Origin: Celeribacter naphthalenivorans
GTDB lineage: Bacteria; Pseudomonadota; Alphaproteobacteria; Rhodobacterales; Rhodobacteraceae
Assembly: GCF_020524585.1 (NCBI RefSeq)
Contig: NZ_JAIVLK010000001.1
Coordinates: 372,001 to 436,000 of the forward strand
Direction: 5' to 3'
DNA: 64,000 nucleotides
In this document: in pieces, positions 52,368 through 62,056 of the stretch
How the letters are laid out: the number at the start of each line of letters is the position of its first letter
Numbering within the stretch: the stretch's first letter is position 1
Made by a program: the position numbers and the translations under genes
Notes under the pieces: generated by a model
Databases searched by the model: none
What the model was told of the DNA's origin: nothing
Seen by the model: the letters and a program-made list of their open reading frames with translations, nothing else

Positions 52368-53222
52368 TTAGGCGAGCGCGGCTTTGACCGTTTCGGCAAT
52401 CGGCTCGGTCGGGTGACCGATCAGTTTCGAGAGCGTTTTGCTGTCGTCAAACAGCGACCCTTTGGCGGCTTTCGCATCCGAATCCGCGAGGATCGCAGCG
52501 AAGGGACCGGGCAGGCCAGCGCCCACAAGCGCCTCGGTGAATGCGGCTTCGGGCATGTCGGTGTATGTGACCTCTTTGCCGGACAGTTCGGTCACGGTGG
52601 CGACATAGTCGGTCAGCGTGTAAGCCGCGTCACCGGCGAGTTCGAGAACTTCGCCGTCATGGCCGCCAGCCAACACGATGGCGGCGGCTTCGGCGTAGTC
52701 TTTGCGCGATGCGGTGGCGAGTTTGCCGTCCTGCGCTGCACCGAAATGTTGTCCCAATTCAAGGTCTTGGCCCAACGTCATGGTGATGTTTTCGGAGTAC
52801 CAACCGTTGCGCAGCAATGTGTGCGGGATGCCGCTGTCCTTGAGCATGGCTTCGGTCGCGATATGCTCTTCGGCCAGCGCCATGTTGCCCGTGTCGGCGT
52901 TCAGGATCGAGGTGTAGGCGATGAATTTCACGCCTGCGGCTTTGGCGGCTTTGATGACATTGCCGTGCTGGGTGGCGCGCTGGCCGACTTCCGACGAGGA
53001 GATCAGCAGCAGGCGGTCGACACCGGCAAAAGCGGCTTCGAGTGCGGCTTCATCGGTGTAATCGCCGCGACGGGTGGCGATACCTTTGGCGGCATAGGCG
53101 TCGGCGGCTTTGTCGGAACGGACGAGGGCGAGGATGTCGTCTTTGGCGACGAGGGTGGCGAGGTGATCGACGACGAGGTGACCGAGTTGGCCGGAGGCGC
53201 CGGTGACGAGATAGGTTGTCAT
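52368..53222 (-). CDS. NAD(P)H quinone-oxidoreductase-like protein (NmrA/QorB type)
   Basis: 284 residues. Rossmann motif TYLVTGASGQLGHLVV, then TSILNADTG and LRNGWYSENI, characteristic of QorB/YtfG-like NAD(P)-binding proteins that reduce quinones. AAAGGA supports the ATG at 53222. It is divergent from an HxlR regulator, a common pairing (like ytfG-ytfH). The 109-base intergenic region is the likely operator. Confidence 0.87.
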   Translation of the reverse strand: MTTYLVTGASGQLGHLVVDHLATLVAKDDILALVRSDKAADAYAAKGIATRRGDYTDEAALEAAFAGVDRLLLISSSEVGQRATQHGNVIKAAKAAGVKFIAYTSILNADTGNMALAEEHIATEAMLKDSGIPHTLLRNGWYSENITMTLGQDLELGQHFGAAQDGKLATASRKDYAEAAAIVLAGGHDGEVLELAGDAAYTLTDYVATVTELSGKEVTYTDMPEAAFTEALVGAGLPGPFAAILADSDAKAAKGSLFDDSKTLSKLIGHPTEPIAETVKAALA

Positions 53223-53331
53223 GATCTTTCCTTTTGGGATCGTTTCGAATATAAGTCTCATTTAGAGACCAAAATCGCCTTTGAAAAGGAGGCAGTTTTT
53301 CGGTCCCAGGTAACATGAAGGGAACCTAGCC

Positions 53332-53721
53332 ATGCGGGATATGCAGCTGAGCCGCCTTGAGGAATGGAAGGCGATGGGATTCGATTTCCAGAACTGCCCT
53401 GTGCGGCAGGTGCTGGATCACGTGGCGGCGAAATGGACCTCGCTCATTTTGCTTGAGCTGGAAAACGGGCCGCAGCGGTTCAATGCGCTCGGCCGTGCGC
53501 TGCCGGATATTTCCAAACGCATGCTGACGCAGTCTCTGCGCGATCTCGAACGGGACGGGTTGGTCGCGCGCGAAGTGTTTGATACGAAACCGCCTTCGGT
53601 CGCCTATAGCCTCACGGATATGGGGCGCTCGTTCCTCGAGCCGCTGCATCATATGATCGTCTGGGCCGAAAGCATGATGCCCCAAGTCGAAGCCGCAAGG
53701 GCGCAGTTCGACAAGAGCTGA
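53332..53721 (+). CDS. HxlR-family transcriptional regulator
   Basis: 129 residues with a winged-helix domain ([55 protein letters not shown]). C22 in [11 protein letters not shown] sits where YodB/HypR/QorR type regulators have a redox-active Cys, suggesting response to electrophiles or quinones and control of the divergent oxidoreductase. Start at 53332 ATG. It ends at a hairpin. Confidence 0.9.
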   Translation: MRDMQLSRLEEWKAMGFDFQNCPVRQVLDHVAAKWTSLILLELENGPQRFNALGRALPDISKRMLTQSLRDLERDGLVAREVFDTKPPSVAYSLTDMGRSFLEPLHHMIVWAESMMPQVEAARAQFDKS

Positions 53722-53731
53722 AATCTCAGGC

Positions 53732-53758
53732 AAGGCCCCGAAGAAAGGGGCCTTATCC
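53732..53758 (+). terminator. Hairpin terminator after the hxlR-type gene
   Basis: AAGGCCCC (53732-53739)/GGGGCCTT (53747-53754), 7-base loop, followed by ATCC, so the T-run is weak. A DnaA box TTATCCACA overlaps its 3' end (53753-53761). Confidence 0.5.
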
Positions 53759-53841
53759 ACAGGAAATTCGGGCCTCGATGAAACTCGATTAACCTTTCAG
53801 GCGTTTCTTAATCAGAGCTGCAACAGCGATGAGAGAAACAC

Positions 53842-54099
53842 ATGACCAAGACGACCAAAATTCTCGCCCTGATCTGTGCTGCCCTTGCGGGGGCTGCGAT
53901 GGCCTCCCCCTATGTGCCTTTGAGCGATGAGCATCTCAATCCCGAGCCGGTTCTGATCAAGGTGCCTGCCGAAGATTTGGATCGCTGTGTCGCGACATTG
54001 GAGCAGGTGTTTTTGGGGCCCGTTGAACAGGCCACCGTGCAAAGCGCGTCTCTGACGAAGGCTGAGGCAGGACCAACCGTGCGGTGCGTCGCGGAATGA
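53842..54099 (+). CDS. Small secreted protein of unknown function
   Basis: 85 residues with signal peptide (ILALICAALAGAAMA then SPYVP) and two cysteines (LDRCVATL and TVRCVAE) in the mature part. It has no recognised domain. 'AGAGAAACAC' precedes the ATG. It is followed 66 bases later by another secreted protein on the same strand. Function unknown. Confidence 0.55.
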   Translation: MTKTTKILALICAALAGAAMASPYVPLSDEHLNPEPVLIKVPAEDLDRCVATLEQVFLGPVEQATVQSASLTKAEAGPTVRCVAE

Positions 54100-54165
54100 T
54101 GTCATGTGTACGGGGAGGGCAGTTTCCCCGTATTCAGGCCGGGAGAGCCGCGATAATCTGGGCCT

Positions 54166-54657
54166 ATGAAAGCACAATTCCTTATTAGCCTGAGCTGCGC
54201 CGTGATGGCCCTTCCATCTTTCGCGCAGGCTCAAGACGAGCCGCTGTTCCAGTGCCAGTTTGACAGCGGCAAAGAGGTCACGCTGCGCACATCTGCGCAG
54301 GGCATGTCCTATGTTTTCGGGCGCCCGAACGCCAAGCCTGAACTCTTTCTGCTGCGCAAATATGACGAGATCTTTGTGACGCCTTGGAATGGGGTTGGCG
54401 GCTCGATTTGGGAAGATATTGAGGTCAGGAACGCCGATGTGACCTATCGCATCTGGGGGAATTTTGACCGCATGACCGAAGCGCATGAGATCACCGGCGG
54501 TATTATGGTTGAACGGGGCGAAGAAGACCTGGCGCGGCTTGAGTGTCTGCCCGGTTCTGTGACATATACCCCTTTCTCTTTCGCGGACGCTTATGAAGCA
54601 GCGGGCTATTGTTGGAGTTATGAGACTAGCCAGTGGCAGCAGGGGGCCTGCGAATGA
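54166..54657 (+). CDS. Secreted protein of unknown function
   Basis: 163 residues with signal peptide (FLISLSCAVMALPSFAQA then QDEP). The mature part is a beta-rich domain with LFQCQFDSGKEVTLRT, IWGNFDRMTEAHEITGG, and four cysteines (FQCQF, LECLP, GYCWS, GACE). Unknown family. It overlaps the YjbQ-type gene by four bases (ATGA), so they are translated together. Confidence 0.65.
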   Translation: MKAQFLISLSCAVMALPSFAQAQDEPLFQCQFDSGKEVTLRTSAQGMSYVFGRPNAKPELFLLRKYDEIFVTPWNGVGGSIWEDIEVRNADVTYRIWGNFDRMTEAHEITGGIMVERGEEDLARLECLPGSVTYTPFSFADAYEAAGYCWSYETSQWQQGACE

Positions 54658-55073
54658 GCCATCGCATCTTTGAGATCACGACGCATGGCCCCGGCCTCTA
54701 TGAATTCACCACCGATCTGGCGCGCTGGATCGCGGGGGAGGGGGCAATGGAGGCCGCTCTCACCGTGATGGTGCAACACACCTCCGCCTCGCTCGTCATT
54801 CAGGAAAACGCCGATCCTGAGGTGCAAACCGATCTCGCCGCGTTTTTCCATCGCTTGGTGCCGCCGACCACCGATCCGTCCATGGCCTATCTCACCCATA
54901 CCTACGAGGGGCCGGACGATATGCCCGCGCATATCAAATCCGCGCTTTTGCCCACAACACTCACAATTCCTGTTCTAAATGGCCGAATGACGCTTGGAAC
55001 ATGGCAGGGTGTTTACCTTTTCGAACATCGCAGCCGTCCGCACACGCGTCGGGTCATGGCGCTCTTGCGATGA
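54654..55073 (+). CDS. YjbQ family protein (secondary thiamine-phosphate synthase-like)
   Basis: 139 residues with family motifs QHTSASLVIQENADPEVQTDL and GTWQGVYLFEHRS, identifying UPF0047/YjbQ. Some members have low thiamine phosphate synthase activity; the main role is unclear. The ATG at 54654 overlaps the preceding stop. A perfect DnaA box (55154-55162) lies in the region that follows, ahead of nrdR. Confidence 0.88.
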   Translation: MSHRIFEITTHGPGLYEFTTDLARWIAGEGAMEAALTVMVQHTSASLVIQENADPEVQTDLAAFFHRLVPPTTDPSMAYLTHTYEGPDDMPAHIKSALLPTTLTIPVLNGRMTLGTWQGVYLFEHRSRPHTRRVMALLR

Positions 55074-55153
55074 CCGTTTGAAAAGAGTGTCCCCACAACA
55101 TCTAGCGATGCAAATTATCACTACCCAAATTCTGGCCTTCCCCCTATAGTGCC

Positions 55154-55162
55154 TGTGGATAA
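55154..55162 (-). promoter_or_regulatory. Consensus DnaA box upstream of nrdR
   Basis: TGTGGATAA (reverse complement TTATCCACA) lies 53 bases before the nrdR start codon. DnaA is known to act on ribonucleotide-reductase genes in some bacteria. Binding is unproven. Confidence 0.4.
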
Positions 55163-55214
55163 CTGGGGCAAAGACCCCAGATGACTGAGGCAGTGATGAG
55201 ATAAGGGGGCGCAG

Positions 55215-55682
55215 ATGCGTTGTCCATTTTGCGGAAATGTCGATACCCAGGTGAAAGACAGCCGTCCGGCTGAGGATCATGTTGCGATCCGTCGGCGACG
55301 GTTCTGTTCGGCCTGTGGCGGACGGTTCACCACCTATGAGCGTGTGCAATTGCGCGATCTGGTTGTGGTCAAAACCAATGGCCGCCGCGAAGATTTCGAC
55401 CGTGACAAACTTGAGCGCTCCATTCGCATCGCGGCCCAGAAACGCCCGATCGAGCCCGAGCGTCTGGATCAGATGATTTCCGGCATCGTGCGCCGTTTGG
55501 AGAGCATGGGCGAGACGGATATTCCGTCGAAAACCATCGGCGAGATCGTGATGGAAAGCCTCGCGCGGATCGACACTGTGGCCTATGTGCGCTTTGCTTC
55601 GGTCTATAAGAACTTCCAGGCCGCCGACGATTTCGACAAATTTGTCAGTGAGTTGCGCCCGGACACCAAGCCTGACGAATGA
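55215..55682 (+). CDS. nrdR: Transcriptional repressor NrdR
   Basis: 155 residues. Zinc ribbon (MRCPFCG and [12 protein letters not shown]), then an ATP-cone domain with [30 protein letters not shown]. It represses ribonucleotide-reductase genes when dATP/ATP ratios are high. The start at 55215 is canonical. It overlaps ribD by four bases (ATGA), the conserved nrdR-ribD junction. Confidence 0.96.
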   Translation: MRCPFCGNVDTQVKDSRPAEDHVAIRRRRFCSACGGRFTTYERVQLRDLVVVKTNGRREDFDRDKLERSIRIAAQKRPIEPERLDQMISGIVRRLESMGETDIPSKTIGEIVMESLARIDTVAYVRFASVYKNFQAADDFDKFVSELRPDTKPDE

Positions 55683-56782
55683 GCCAAACTCTCGATGAAC
55701 GCCATATGCGTCACGCGCTGTCCTTGGCGGCGCGTGGGCTTGGGCGGACGTGGCCCAATCCCGCTGTCGGCTGTGTGATCCTCAAAGACGGTCGCGTCGT
55801 CGGACGTGGCTGGACCCAGCCCGGCGGGCGGCCGCATGCAGAGGCCATGGCGCTCGCGCAAGCCGGCGATCAGGCGCGCGGTGGCACGGCCTATGTGACG
55901 CTGGAACCCTGTTCCCATCATGGCAAAACGCCCCCCTGTTCCGAAGCGCTGATCAAGGCGGGCGTGTCGCGTGTGGTCGTCGCCTTAGGTGATCCGGACC
56001 CGCGGGTGAACGGCAAAGGCTTTGCGATTTTGCAAAGCGCAGGTCTTTCTGTGACGTCGGGCGTGCTCGAAGCAGAGGCGCGCCGCCAACAAGAAGGCTT
56101 TCTCTCCAAAGTCACCAAGGGCCGCCCGATGCTGACGCTGAAACTGGCGCTTTCTTGGGATGGGCGCATCGCGACGGCCACGGGCGAGAGCCAATGGATC
56201 ACCGGCCCACAAGCGCGGCGCAGGGTGCATGCCATGCGCGCCAATCACGACGCGGTTCTGGTGGGCGGCGGCACCGCGCGGGCCGATGATCCGGGTCTGA
56301 CCGTGCGCGGTCTGGGCGTCTCGCATCAACCGGTGCGGGTGGTGATGTCTCGGCGTCTCGACCTGCCTCTGAGTGGACAACTTGCGCGCACAGCACAAGA
56401 GGTGCCGGTCTGGATTCTTCACGGCCCGGACGTCAGCGCAGAGTTGAAATCGGCCTGGACAGGCCTCGGCGCGGAGCTGATCGAAGTTGGCATCCTGGCC
56501 GGACATCTCGACCCGCAGGCGGCGTTCCAAGCGCTCGGTGCGCGTGGTCTGACGCGGGTGTTTTGCGAAGGGGGCGGGGCCTTGGCGGCCTCGCTTTTGT
56601 CGGCGGAACTGGTCGATCGCGTCGCGCTTTTCACCGCCGGTCTGGCGATCGGCGCCGAAGGCATGCCGGGGCTGGGGGCCTTGGGGTTGGACCGTCTGGC
56701 GGCGGCACCGCGCTATCGTTTGGAGAGCATCGAGCAGATCGGGCCGGACGCGCTGAGCCTCTGGTCTCTACCGGAGACCTAA
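55679..56782 (+). CDS. ribD: Riboflavin biosynthesis deaminase/reductase RibD
   Basis: 367 residues. The N-terminal deaminase domain has the zinc motif HAEAMAL and [16 protein letters not shown], and the C-terminal reductase domain has [13 protein letters not shown] and the [16 protein letters not shown] motif, ending [13 protein letters not shown]. It performs the second and third steps from GTP to lumazine. Its end overlaps the convergent kpsC gene by 15 bases. ribE continues only after a 4.7-kb block of oppositely oriented capsule genes. Confidence 0.95.
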   Translation: MSQTLDERHMRHALSLAARGLGRTWPNPAVGCVILKDGRVVGRGWTQPGGRPHAEAMALAQAGDQARGGTAYVTLEPCSHHGKTPPCSEALIKAGVSRVVVALGDPDPRVNGKGFAILQSAGLSVTSGVLEAEARRQQEGFLSKVTKGRPMLTLKLALSWDGRIATATGESQWITGPQARRRVHAMRANHDAVLVGGGTARADDPGLTVRGLGVSHQPVRVVMSRRLDLPLSGQLARTAQEVPVWILHGPDVSAELKSAWTGLGAELIEVGILAGHLDPQAAFQALGARGLTRVFCEGGGALAASLLSAELVDRVALFTAGLAIGAEGMPGLGALGLDRLAAAPRYRLESIEQIGPDALSLWSLPET

Positions 56783-58519
56783 CACGGCAGCGCGCAGCTG
56801 ACGCAGTTTCGCAAGGCCAAACTGTGCGGCGCGGCTGCGGCCATTGGGGCTTGTGGCCAAAAGCTCAAGCGCCTCTTCGGGCGACAAGGGCGCGCCGGTT
56901 TTCGGGTCAAAATAGCGTGGATAATCAATGAGAACCGCATGGGCGAGCCCCATCACGTCAGGCCGCGCCGCGCGTCGGGCGGGCGTTGGACCAAGGTCGG
57001 TGGTCAGCCCCCATCCGGCATAAAACGGTGCGCCGGTACAGGTCACGGGGGTATTGCGCAAGAGAGCCTCGAAGCCGATGAGAGAGGTCATGGTCCAGAC
57101 CTCATCGCAGGCCTCGATGAGGGCCAGCGGATCGGCTTTGTGCGCGATCACATCGGCAATTTGAGCCGCCTCGGAGAGTTTGCCACGGCGCAGGCCCGCT
57201 TCGACATCCGGGTGCGGTTTGTAGACGATCACCGCCTCGGGATGGGCGGCGCGGGCGGCCTGCAACAGCGCCAAGTTTGTCGCGATCTCTCCGGCACCGA
57301 GACGGATCGAGGCGTCATCCTCCACCTGTCCGGCGACCAAAATCCGGTGCCCTTCCGGCAACGCAGGTTTGCCTTGCCCGACATTGTATTTGCTCACGCG
57401 CAGCTCCGTCAGGCGGCGCACGAATGTCTCGGCACGCTTGCGTTGCCGGTCGTTGAGGTCCGCTCGCGCACTGATCAAGGTTTCGAGCCGCGAAGGTCGG
57501 GTTGGGTCAAAGTAAATCCCCAGATCGTCCAGCACCAGAGACAGCGGGCGGACGAGGGCGGCACCGAGACCACGTGAGCGCAGAAAACCGTCCTCGAGCC
57601 GCAGGTCAGCCTCGGCACTCTGCCCCCATGCAAGGTGGCGCGCGCCTTCGCTCTTATGCCGGGCAATCTCTTCGGCATTGTCGGAAAACACGATCCGGTT
57701 CTGTCCCAGATACTGCCGCAAGAAAGGGCGCTTCCAAGGCAAAATATTTGAGGCGATATAGCCCGCTCTGTCGTCGCTTTCGGCCCGAATTCGGGCCTCC
57801 AGCCGGCTCAGGATGTCTTCGATCTCAAGTTCGGTGTCCCCGCTCCGCCATCCCGTCGACATCATCATCGCACCGCAGAAAAGCTGCGCGCGGGTGAGGC
57901 GGCGGGTGCTGTGAGGATTGGGATTCTCGTCTTGTGTGAGATCGAGGCTGCCGTACCAAGGGCGCCCAAAGACCCGTGGGCGATGCCCCACCAGAATGGC
58001 GTCAAACCCGGCACCGGCACTATGAGTATAGACCGACGTGGCATTTTCCAAAAGCGGGTAGAGGGGTGTTTCCGGGGGCAAAAGCGTGACGCGCGGATCG
58101 TCGTGATCCGTAAAAAAACCATCTTCGCAGGGCAGGATCGCGACCTGCGCATTGAGCAATTCAGTTTGCGCGAAGACCAACATTTCCAGCATGTCGGCCT
58201 CTGTCGGGGCCGTCTGCGTGGTGCGGGGCTGATCTAAAACCAGCACATATGGAACATCCGGAAGCGTTTTTTCGGTTTGATGCGCCGAAAACTTAGACAC
58301 TTCCAACGAAACCAGCCAATCCATTGCATCGCGGGCCCGCGCGAGTTTCGCGCTGTCGTCCAGCCCGCTCTCGGCCAGAAGAGCGTCCCAGTCCTGCAAC
58401 GTGACGTGGGAGAGATCAGGTGTTGCCAGAACACGTTGGAACAGCAGGGGCGGTGCAATGGAAAGCCGCCCGGACATTGTCGGGGCGGCTTTGGATGCGA
58501 TGCGGTCGGGATCGACCAT
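56768..58519 (-). CDS. kpsC: Capsule polysaccharide beta-Kdo transferase KpsC-like
   Basis: 583 residues, shorter than ~670-residue E. coli KpsC. KpsC/LpsZ motifs are present: RAQLFCGAMM-type Arg/Leu helix, SRGLGAALVRPLSLVLDDLGIYFDP, YKPHPDVEAGLRRG, CDEVWTMTSLIGFEALLRNTPVTCTGAPFYAGWG. It should add the first Kdo residues to the lipid carrier of the capsule. The ATG at 58519 is five bases after the polysaccharide-export gene; the frame opens farther upstream into that gene but this start gives the better context. Confidence 0.88.
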   Translation of the reverse strand: MVDPDRIASKAAPTMSGRLSIAPPLLFQRVLATPDLSHVTLQDWDALLAESGLDDSAKLARARDAMDWLVSLEVSKFSAHQTEKTLPDVPYVLVLDQPRTTQTAPTEADMLEMLVFAQTELLNAQVAILPCEDGFFTDHDDPRVTLLPPETPLYPLLENATSVYTHSAGAGFDAILVGHRPRVFGRPWYGSLDLTQDENPNPHSTRRLTRAQLFCGAMMMSTGWRSGDTELEIEDILSRLEARIRAESDDRAGYIASNILPWKRPFLRQYLGQNRIVFSDNAEEIARHKSEGARHLAWGQSAEADLRLEDGFLRSRGLGAALVRPLSLVLDDLGIYFDPTRPSRLETLISARADLNDRQRKRAETFVRRLTELRVSKYNVGQGKPALPEGHRILVAGQVEDDASIRLGAGEIATNLALLQAARAAHPEAVIVYKPHPDVEAGLRRGKLSEAAQIADVIAHKADPLALIEACDEVWTMTSLIGFEALLRNTPVTCTGAPFYAGWGLTTDLGPTPARRAARPDVMGLAHAVLIDYPRYFDPKTGAPLSPEEALELLATSPNGRSRAAQFGLAKLRQLRAAVLGLR

Positions 58520-58524
58520 GGGTC

Positions 58525-59655
58525 TTAGTTGGCGAGGTTGCTGAGCGAATTGGCCGAGGTCGCTGTGCCAGTGATGGCGCCCAGAGTTTTCTGCCATTGG
58601 ACGAACGGTGCCTCGGTGACGTAAAGCGTGTCTTCGTCACGGATCAGGAAGTCGCGTGCGAGGAACAGCCCGTTCGGTTGGGTCAGGTCCAGCACATAGA
58701 TCAGGCGTTGCGTGCCGACCAGATCGTCACGGCCCATAACCTGTTTGGCGATTTCTTCGGGTTCGTTGCGGAACACGAAGACGCCGGTCGGATCGGCGGC
58801 GTTGGTCTGCAACCCGCCGACTTGGGCGATGGCTTCCAGCGCGGAGAGGTTGCGGGTCTCAAACGAGATCACACTTTGACCGCCGGTTGCCCCCATCGCG
58901 GTGAAGGACCGGGGGTCGGCTTCTACGAGAATGCGGTCGCCGTCACGCAGCGGGATGTCGTATTTCGGGTTCTCGTAGAGATCGGCGAACCAGACGGTGC
59001 CGACTGAGCTGCCGCGAATAACCTTGACCTGCGCCACATCGGGTTCGACGGAGACGCCGCCCGCTTTGGCCAGCATGGCGGTGAGGCGGCGGGTCGGGCG
59101 TTCGATCGGGTAGACGCCCTGACCGGCGATTTGACCCGTGATGGTCACGGTGGCGCCATCGCCTGCGGCGCGGGCGACCATGACTTGCGGGTCAGGAGTC
59201 TGGGTGTCGAGTTTTTCGGTGATGATGCGGCGGATGGCTTCGGGGCTGTTGCCCGCGGCTTTGACGCGGCCCGCGTAGGGCACAAAGATGAAGCCGCCGC
59301 CATCGACCTGAACCTCGGAGAGGACAGTCGCATTTGCGCCTTGGCCCGCCAGAAGGCCATCATCGACGTTTTCCCAGATGGTGAGCGACAGCACGTCACC
59401 CGGAGCAATCGTGTCAGACCCGATCACGCCCGCGTTTTGGAATGCGGAGGAAAAGCCGAGCTCTTGATTGATGGCGGTGGCGGCGTTGACGCGGTCATTG
59501 ACGGTCACGACGAAGGAATCACCTTGTTCCTGAACAGAACCGGCAAAGATCTCTTTCTTGTTCGGACCAGAACGCGGCAAAGCACAGGCGGACAGGCTTG
59601 CAGCCACGGCCACAAGCGTGATGGCGCGGGTGATGCGCGATGTCAGGATCTGCAC
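58525..59655 (-). CDS. Polysaccharide export outer-membrane lipoprotein (Wza/KpsD type)
   Basis: 376 residues. A lipobox AASLSAC (Cys 24) follows a signal sequence. The Poly_export (PES) domain starts with SDTIAPGDVLSLTIWEN and contains VDGGGFIFVPYAGRVKAAG, followed by SLBB domains (VTITGQIAGQGVYP, RDGDRILVEADP). It forms the outer-membrane exit for capsule. It lies between kpsC and kpsS on the same strand, with 254 bases to kpsS. Confidence 0.92.
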   Translation of the reverse strand: MQILTSRITRAITLVAVAASLSACALPRSGPNKKEIFAGSVQEQGDSFVVTVNDRVNAATAINQELGFSSAFQNAGVIGSDTIAPGDVLSLTIWENVDDGLLAGQGANATVLSEVQVDGGGFIFVPYAGRVKAAGNSPEAIRRIITEKLDTQTPDPQVMVARAAGDGATVTITGQIAGQGVYPIERPTRRLTAMLAKAGGVSVEPDVAQVKVIRGSSVGTVWFADLYENPKYDIPLRDGDRILVEADPRSFTAMGATGGQSVISFETRNLSALEAIAQVGGLQTNAADPTGVFVFRNEPEEIAKQVMGRDDLVGTQRLIYVLDLTQPNGLFLARDFLIRDEDTLYVTEAPFVQWQKTLGAITGTATSANSLSNLAN

Positions 59656-59909
59656 TGGTCGAACTCCTCTGCCCCATATTTTTATCGGGTTTAGTCAGAA
59701 GATTAATGAATAGCGAGTCAAAAATCCACCGTGCCGACCGGACGCGCTGCGGTCCCAAAAGGGGTGTTGCGGGAAGGTCGCTGGTCCCATAGGGAGTGTG
59801 GTCGAGAGAGGTTTTGCCTCATGATCTAGGGGCAAAATCCGCGTCTTTGATGTCGTTTTGTGGCCTTAATTGCCGCGGATCGCTCTGCTCAGCGAGTCGC
59901 TTCACGGAT

Positions 59910-61250
59910 TTACTTTACAAGGCGCAGCGGTTGGCGTGGCGGCGCGGTGCCGGACAGAAGCGCTACATCGGGGGCGTCCTGAGACAACATCAGATCGACG
60001 ACCTGACGCATCAACTGGCGCCGTCCGCGTTTGGAATAGAACCCGCCGGGCACTTGCGAGGTTTCCAGCAGGAACTGTCGGTAATCGCGATAGGCGCGGG
60101 TGTCGGGGCGGTCGGGCTGGGCGAAAAACGCCTCAAGCGTTTGATGCGACACGAACTCCGGTTTGTCGTAAACGGCGCGCCCCAGAATGCGCAAAGGGAT
60201 GCCCAGAGACAGCACCTGTTGCCCGGCGGTGGAGTTCACTGTGACGGCGGAGCGTGCGCTGTGCAAAAGCCGCTGCAACTTGCCGCCCCGAACGTGATGC
60301 ACACGGTGTTCTACCCCGAATTCCGCAGAGATGCGGCGAATTTCGTGACGCAGGTTGCGGCGGTCGTTCTCCAGAGGATGCGCCTTGAACACCAGATGAT
60401 GATGCGGCGGCGCACCGCGCGCGAACCCTTCGATCACATCGGCGATGAATTCGGGCATGGTGGAATAGGGGCTGTGGACCTGAAAGCTGGTGTCATGTTC
60501 GAGCTGCAACAGCGCGATGTGGAACGGATGCCCGGCAGAGAGGATCGAGCGCGTGTGCCACGCTCGTGACAGCCAATGCTGCGGCATCATCATCAGGCGT
60601 TTGAAATACAATAGAAATTCTTTGGTCACCGGCAATTCGCGATGGCCGCGATAATGTCTAAAGGCGGAGTTTCGGAACATCACGAACCAATGATAGAGCG
60701 CGCCGTAAAAGATGTGTTGGCGCATATCGCCCCAAAGCGCGGGCGGTTCGATATTGTCATGGTCGATCTTGTCCAGGGCGGCGCGCATCTCCGCCACGGT
60801 CAGCGACATGAGGGTCGAATTGCCGTTCGAACCGTCGCGCTCATAGGTGACCCAATAGGGACGGATGTAGCCCTCTTCGAACACATGTATCGTCAGCCCC
60901 AACTCGCGGGCTTTCTCGATCGCAAGCGCATGGACCGGGCGGGTGTCGCCATAGAGAACAATGTCGGTGACGGATTTCTCGCGCACGATTTCGGCAAAAC
61001 GTTCGGGCCAGTCGTCGGCGGGCTGGGCGTAGGGCAAGAAGGTCTTGGACGAGAACCAGAACGCGCGGTCACCTGCGTTGAATCCGACACGCCAGACGGT
61101 GGCGCCAGCGGCGCGCAGCATTTTTCCCAAAGACCAGAAAAACGGCCCATGCGGTCCCTGTAACATCAGGAACACGCGCGTTTTCGCGGTGGTTTGGACC
61201 TCTGGGTGTTTCATGGCGTCGTCTTTGGGCCTCTCGGGCGGGCTTGTCAT
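59910..61250 (-). CDS. kpsS: Capsule polysaccharide beta-Kdo transferase KpsS-like
   Basis: 446 residues. MLQGPHGPFFWSLGKMLRAAGA and VWRVGFNAGD are the KpsS start, and YGDTRPVHALAIEKARELG, VFEEGYIRPYWVTYE, KAHPLENDRRNLRHEI and VTVNSTAGQQVLSLGIPLRI are family motifs. It works with KpsC to build the Kdo linker. The start is uncertain: 61250 or 61214, neither has a strong ribosome site. It is divergent from ribE. Confidence 0.9.
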   Translation of the reverse strand: MTSPPERPKDDAMKHPEVQTTAKTRVFLMLQGPHGPFFWSLGKMLRAAGATVWRVGFNAGDRAFWFSSKTFLPYAQPADDWPERFAEIVREKSVTDIVLYGDTRPVHALAIEKARELGLTIHVFEEGYIRPYWVTYERDGSNGNSTLMSLTVAEMRAALDKIDHDNIEPPALWGDMRQHIFYGALYHWFVMFRNSAFRHYRGHRELPVTKEFLLYFKRLMMMPQHWLSRAWHTRSILSAGHPFHIALLQLEHDTSFQVHSPYSTMPEFIADVIEGFARGAPPHHHLVFKAHPLENDRRNLRHEIRRISAEFGVEHRVHHVRGGKLQRLLHSARSAVTVNSTAGQQVLSLGIPLRILGRAVYDKPEFVSHQTLEAFFAQPDRPDTRAYRDYRQFLLETSQVPGGFYSKRGRRQLMRQVVDLMLSQDAPDVALLSGTAPPRQPLRLVK

Positions 61251-61456
61251 GGTTAAAGTGTTGCTTGCCTAAAAAATCGGGCGGATTTGTGGCCTCTTGG
61301 ACGCAGAGGAAGGGAGGGGCGCTTTGGGCCTATGGGAAACCATTTCCGAAAAAGGTGAAGATTCGCTGAGCGGTCTTGCGATAGCATCGCTTGCAGCAGA
61401 GCGCCGGGGGCGCTACCTCTGGGCACAAGCAACGTAAAAGCCCGACAGGAGAAGAC

Positions 61457-62056
61457 ATGTTCACAGGGATCGTCACGGACATCGGCACCGTTCTGGAACT
61501 GGAAAAGCGCGGCGATCTGCGGGCACGGATCGGCTGCGCCTATGATGTGGACGGGATCGAGATCGGCGCGTCGATTGCCTGTGACGGCGTGTGCCTCACG
61601 GTGATTGCGCTGGGAACCGATCCGCAAAACTGGTTCGACGTGGAAATCTCCGCCGAGAGCGTGTCGAAGACCAATATCTCTGCTTGGGTGGTCGGCAAAA
61701 AACTCAACCTTGAGCGCGCCTTGAAACTCGGGGACGAGTTGGGCGGCCATATCGTGTCGGGCCATGTCGATGGCGTGGCCGAGATCATCGCCATGGTCGA
61801 CGAGGGCGACAGCACACGGATCAAGTTTGATGCGCCGGAGGCCTTGGCAAAATTCATCGCGCCGAAAGGCTCGGTGGCCTTGAACGGCACGTCTTTGACG
61901 GTGAACGAGGTCGAAGGCACCAGCTTTGGCATCAACGTCATCCCGCACACGCAGGAGGTGACCACTTGGGGCCGTGTGAAGGTGGGCGACAAGGTCAATC
62001 TAGAGATCGACACGCTGGCGCGCTACGTGGCCCGTCTCCAAGAGTGGCAGGCATGA
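61457..62056 (+). CDS. ribE: Riboflavin synthase alpha subunit RibE
   Basis: 199 residues with the duplicated fold: MFTGIVTDIGTVL start, VCLTVIALG in the first half and GTSLTVNEVE in the second, HIVSGHVDGVAE in between. It converts two lumazines to riboflavin. CAGGAG precedes the ATG at 61457. It overlaps the next gene by four bases. No FMN riboswitch signature was seen in the 206 bases upstream. Confidence 0.95.
   Translation: MFTGIVTDIGTVLELEKRGDLRARIGCAYDVDGIEIGASIACDGVCLTVIALGTDPQNWFDVEISAESVSKTNISAWVVGKKLNLERALKLGDELGGHIVSGHVDGVAEIIAMVDEGDSTRIKFDAPEALAKFIAPKGSVALNGTSLTVNEVEGTSFGINVIPHTQEVTTWGRVKVGDKVNLEIDTLARYVARLQEWQA

Noticed and set aside
61251-61456. Possible FMN riboswitch before ribE
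   Set aside because: I looked for the conserved FMN (RFN) element segments AGGGCGGGG and ACCGGCGG; neither is present.
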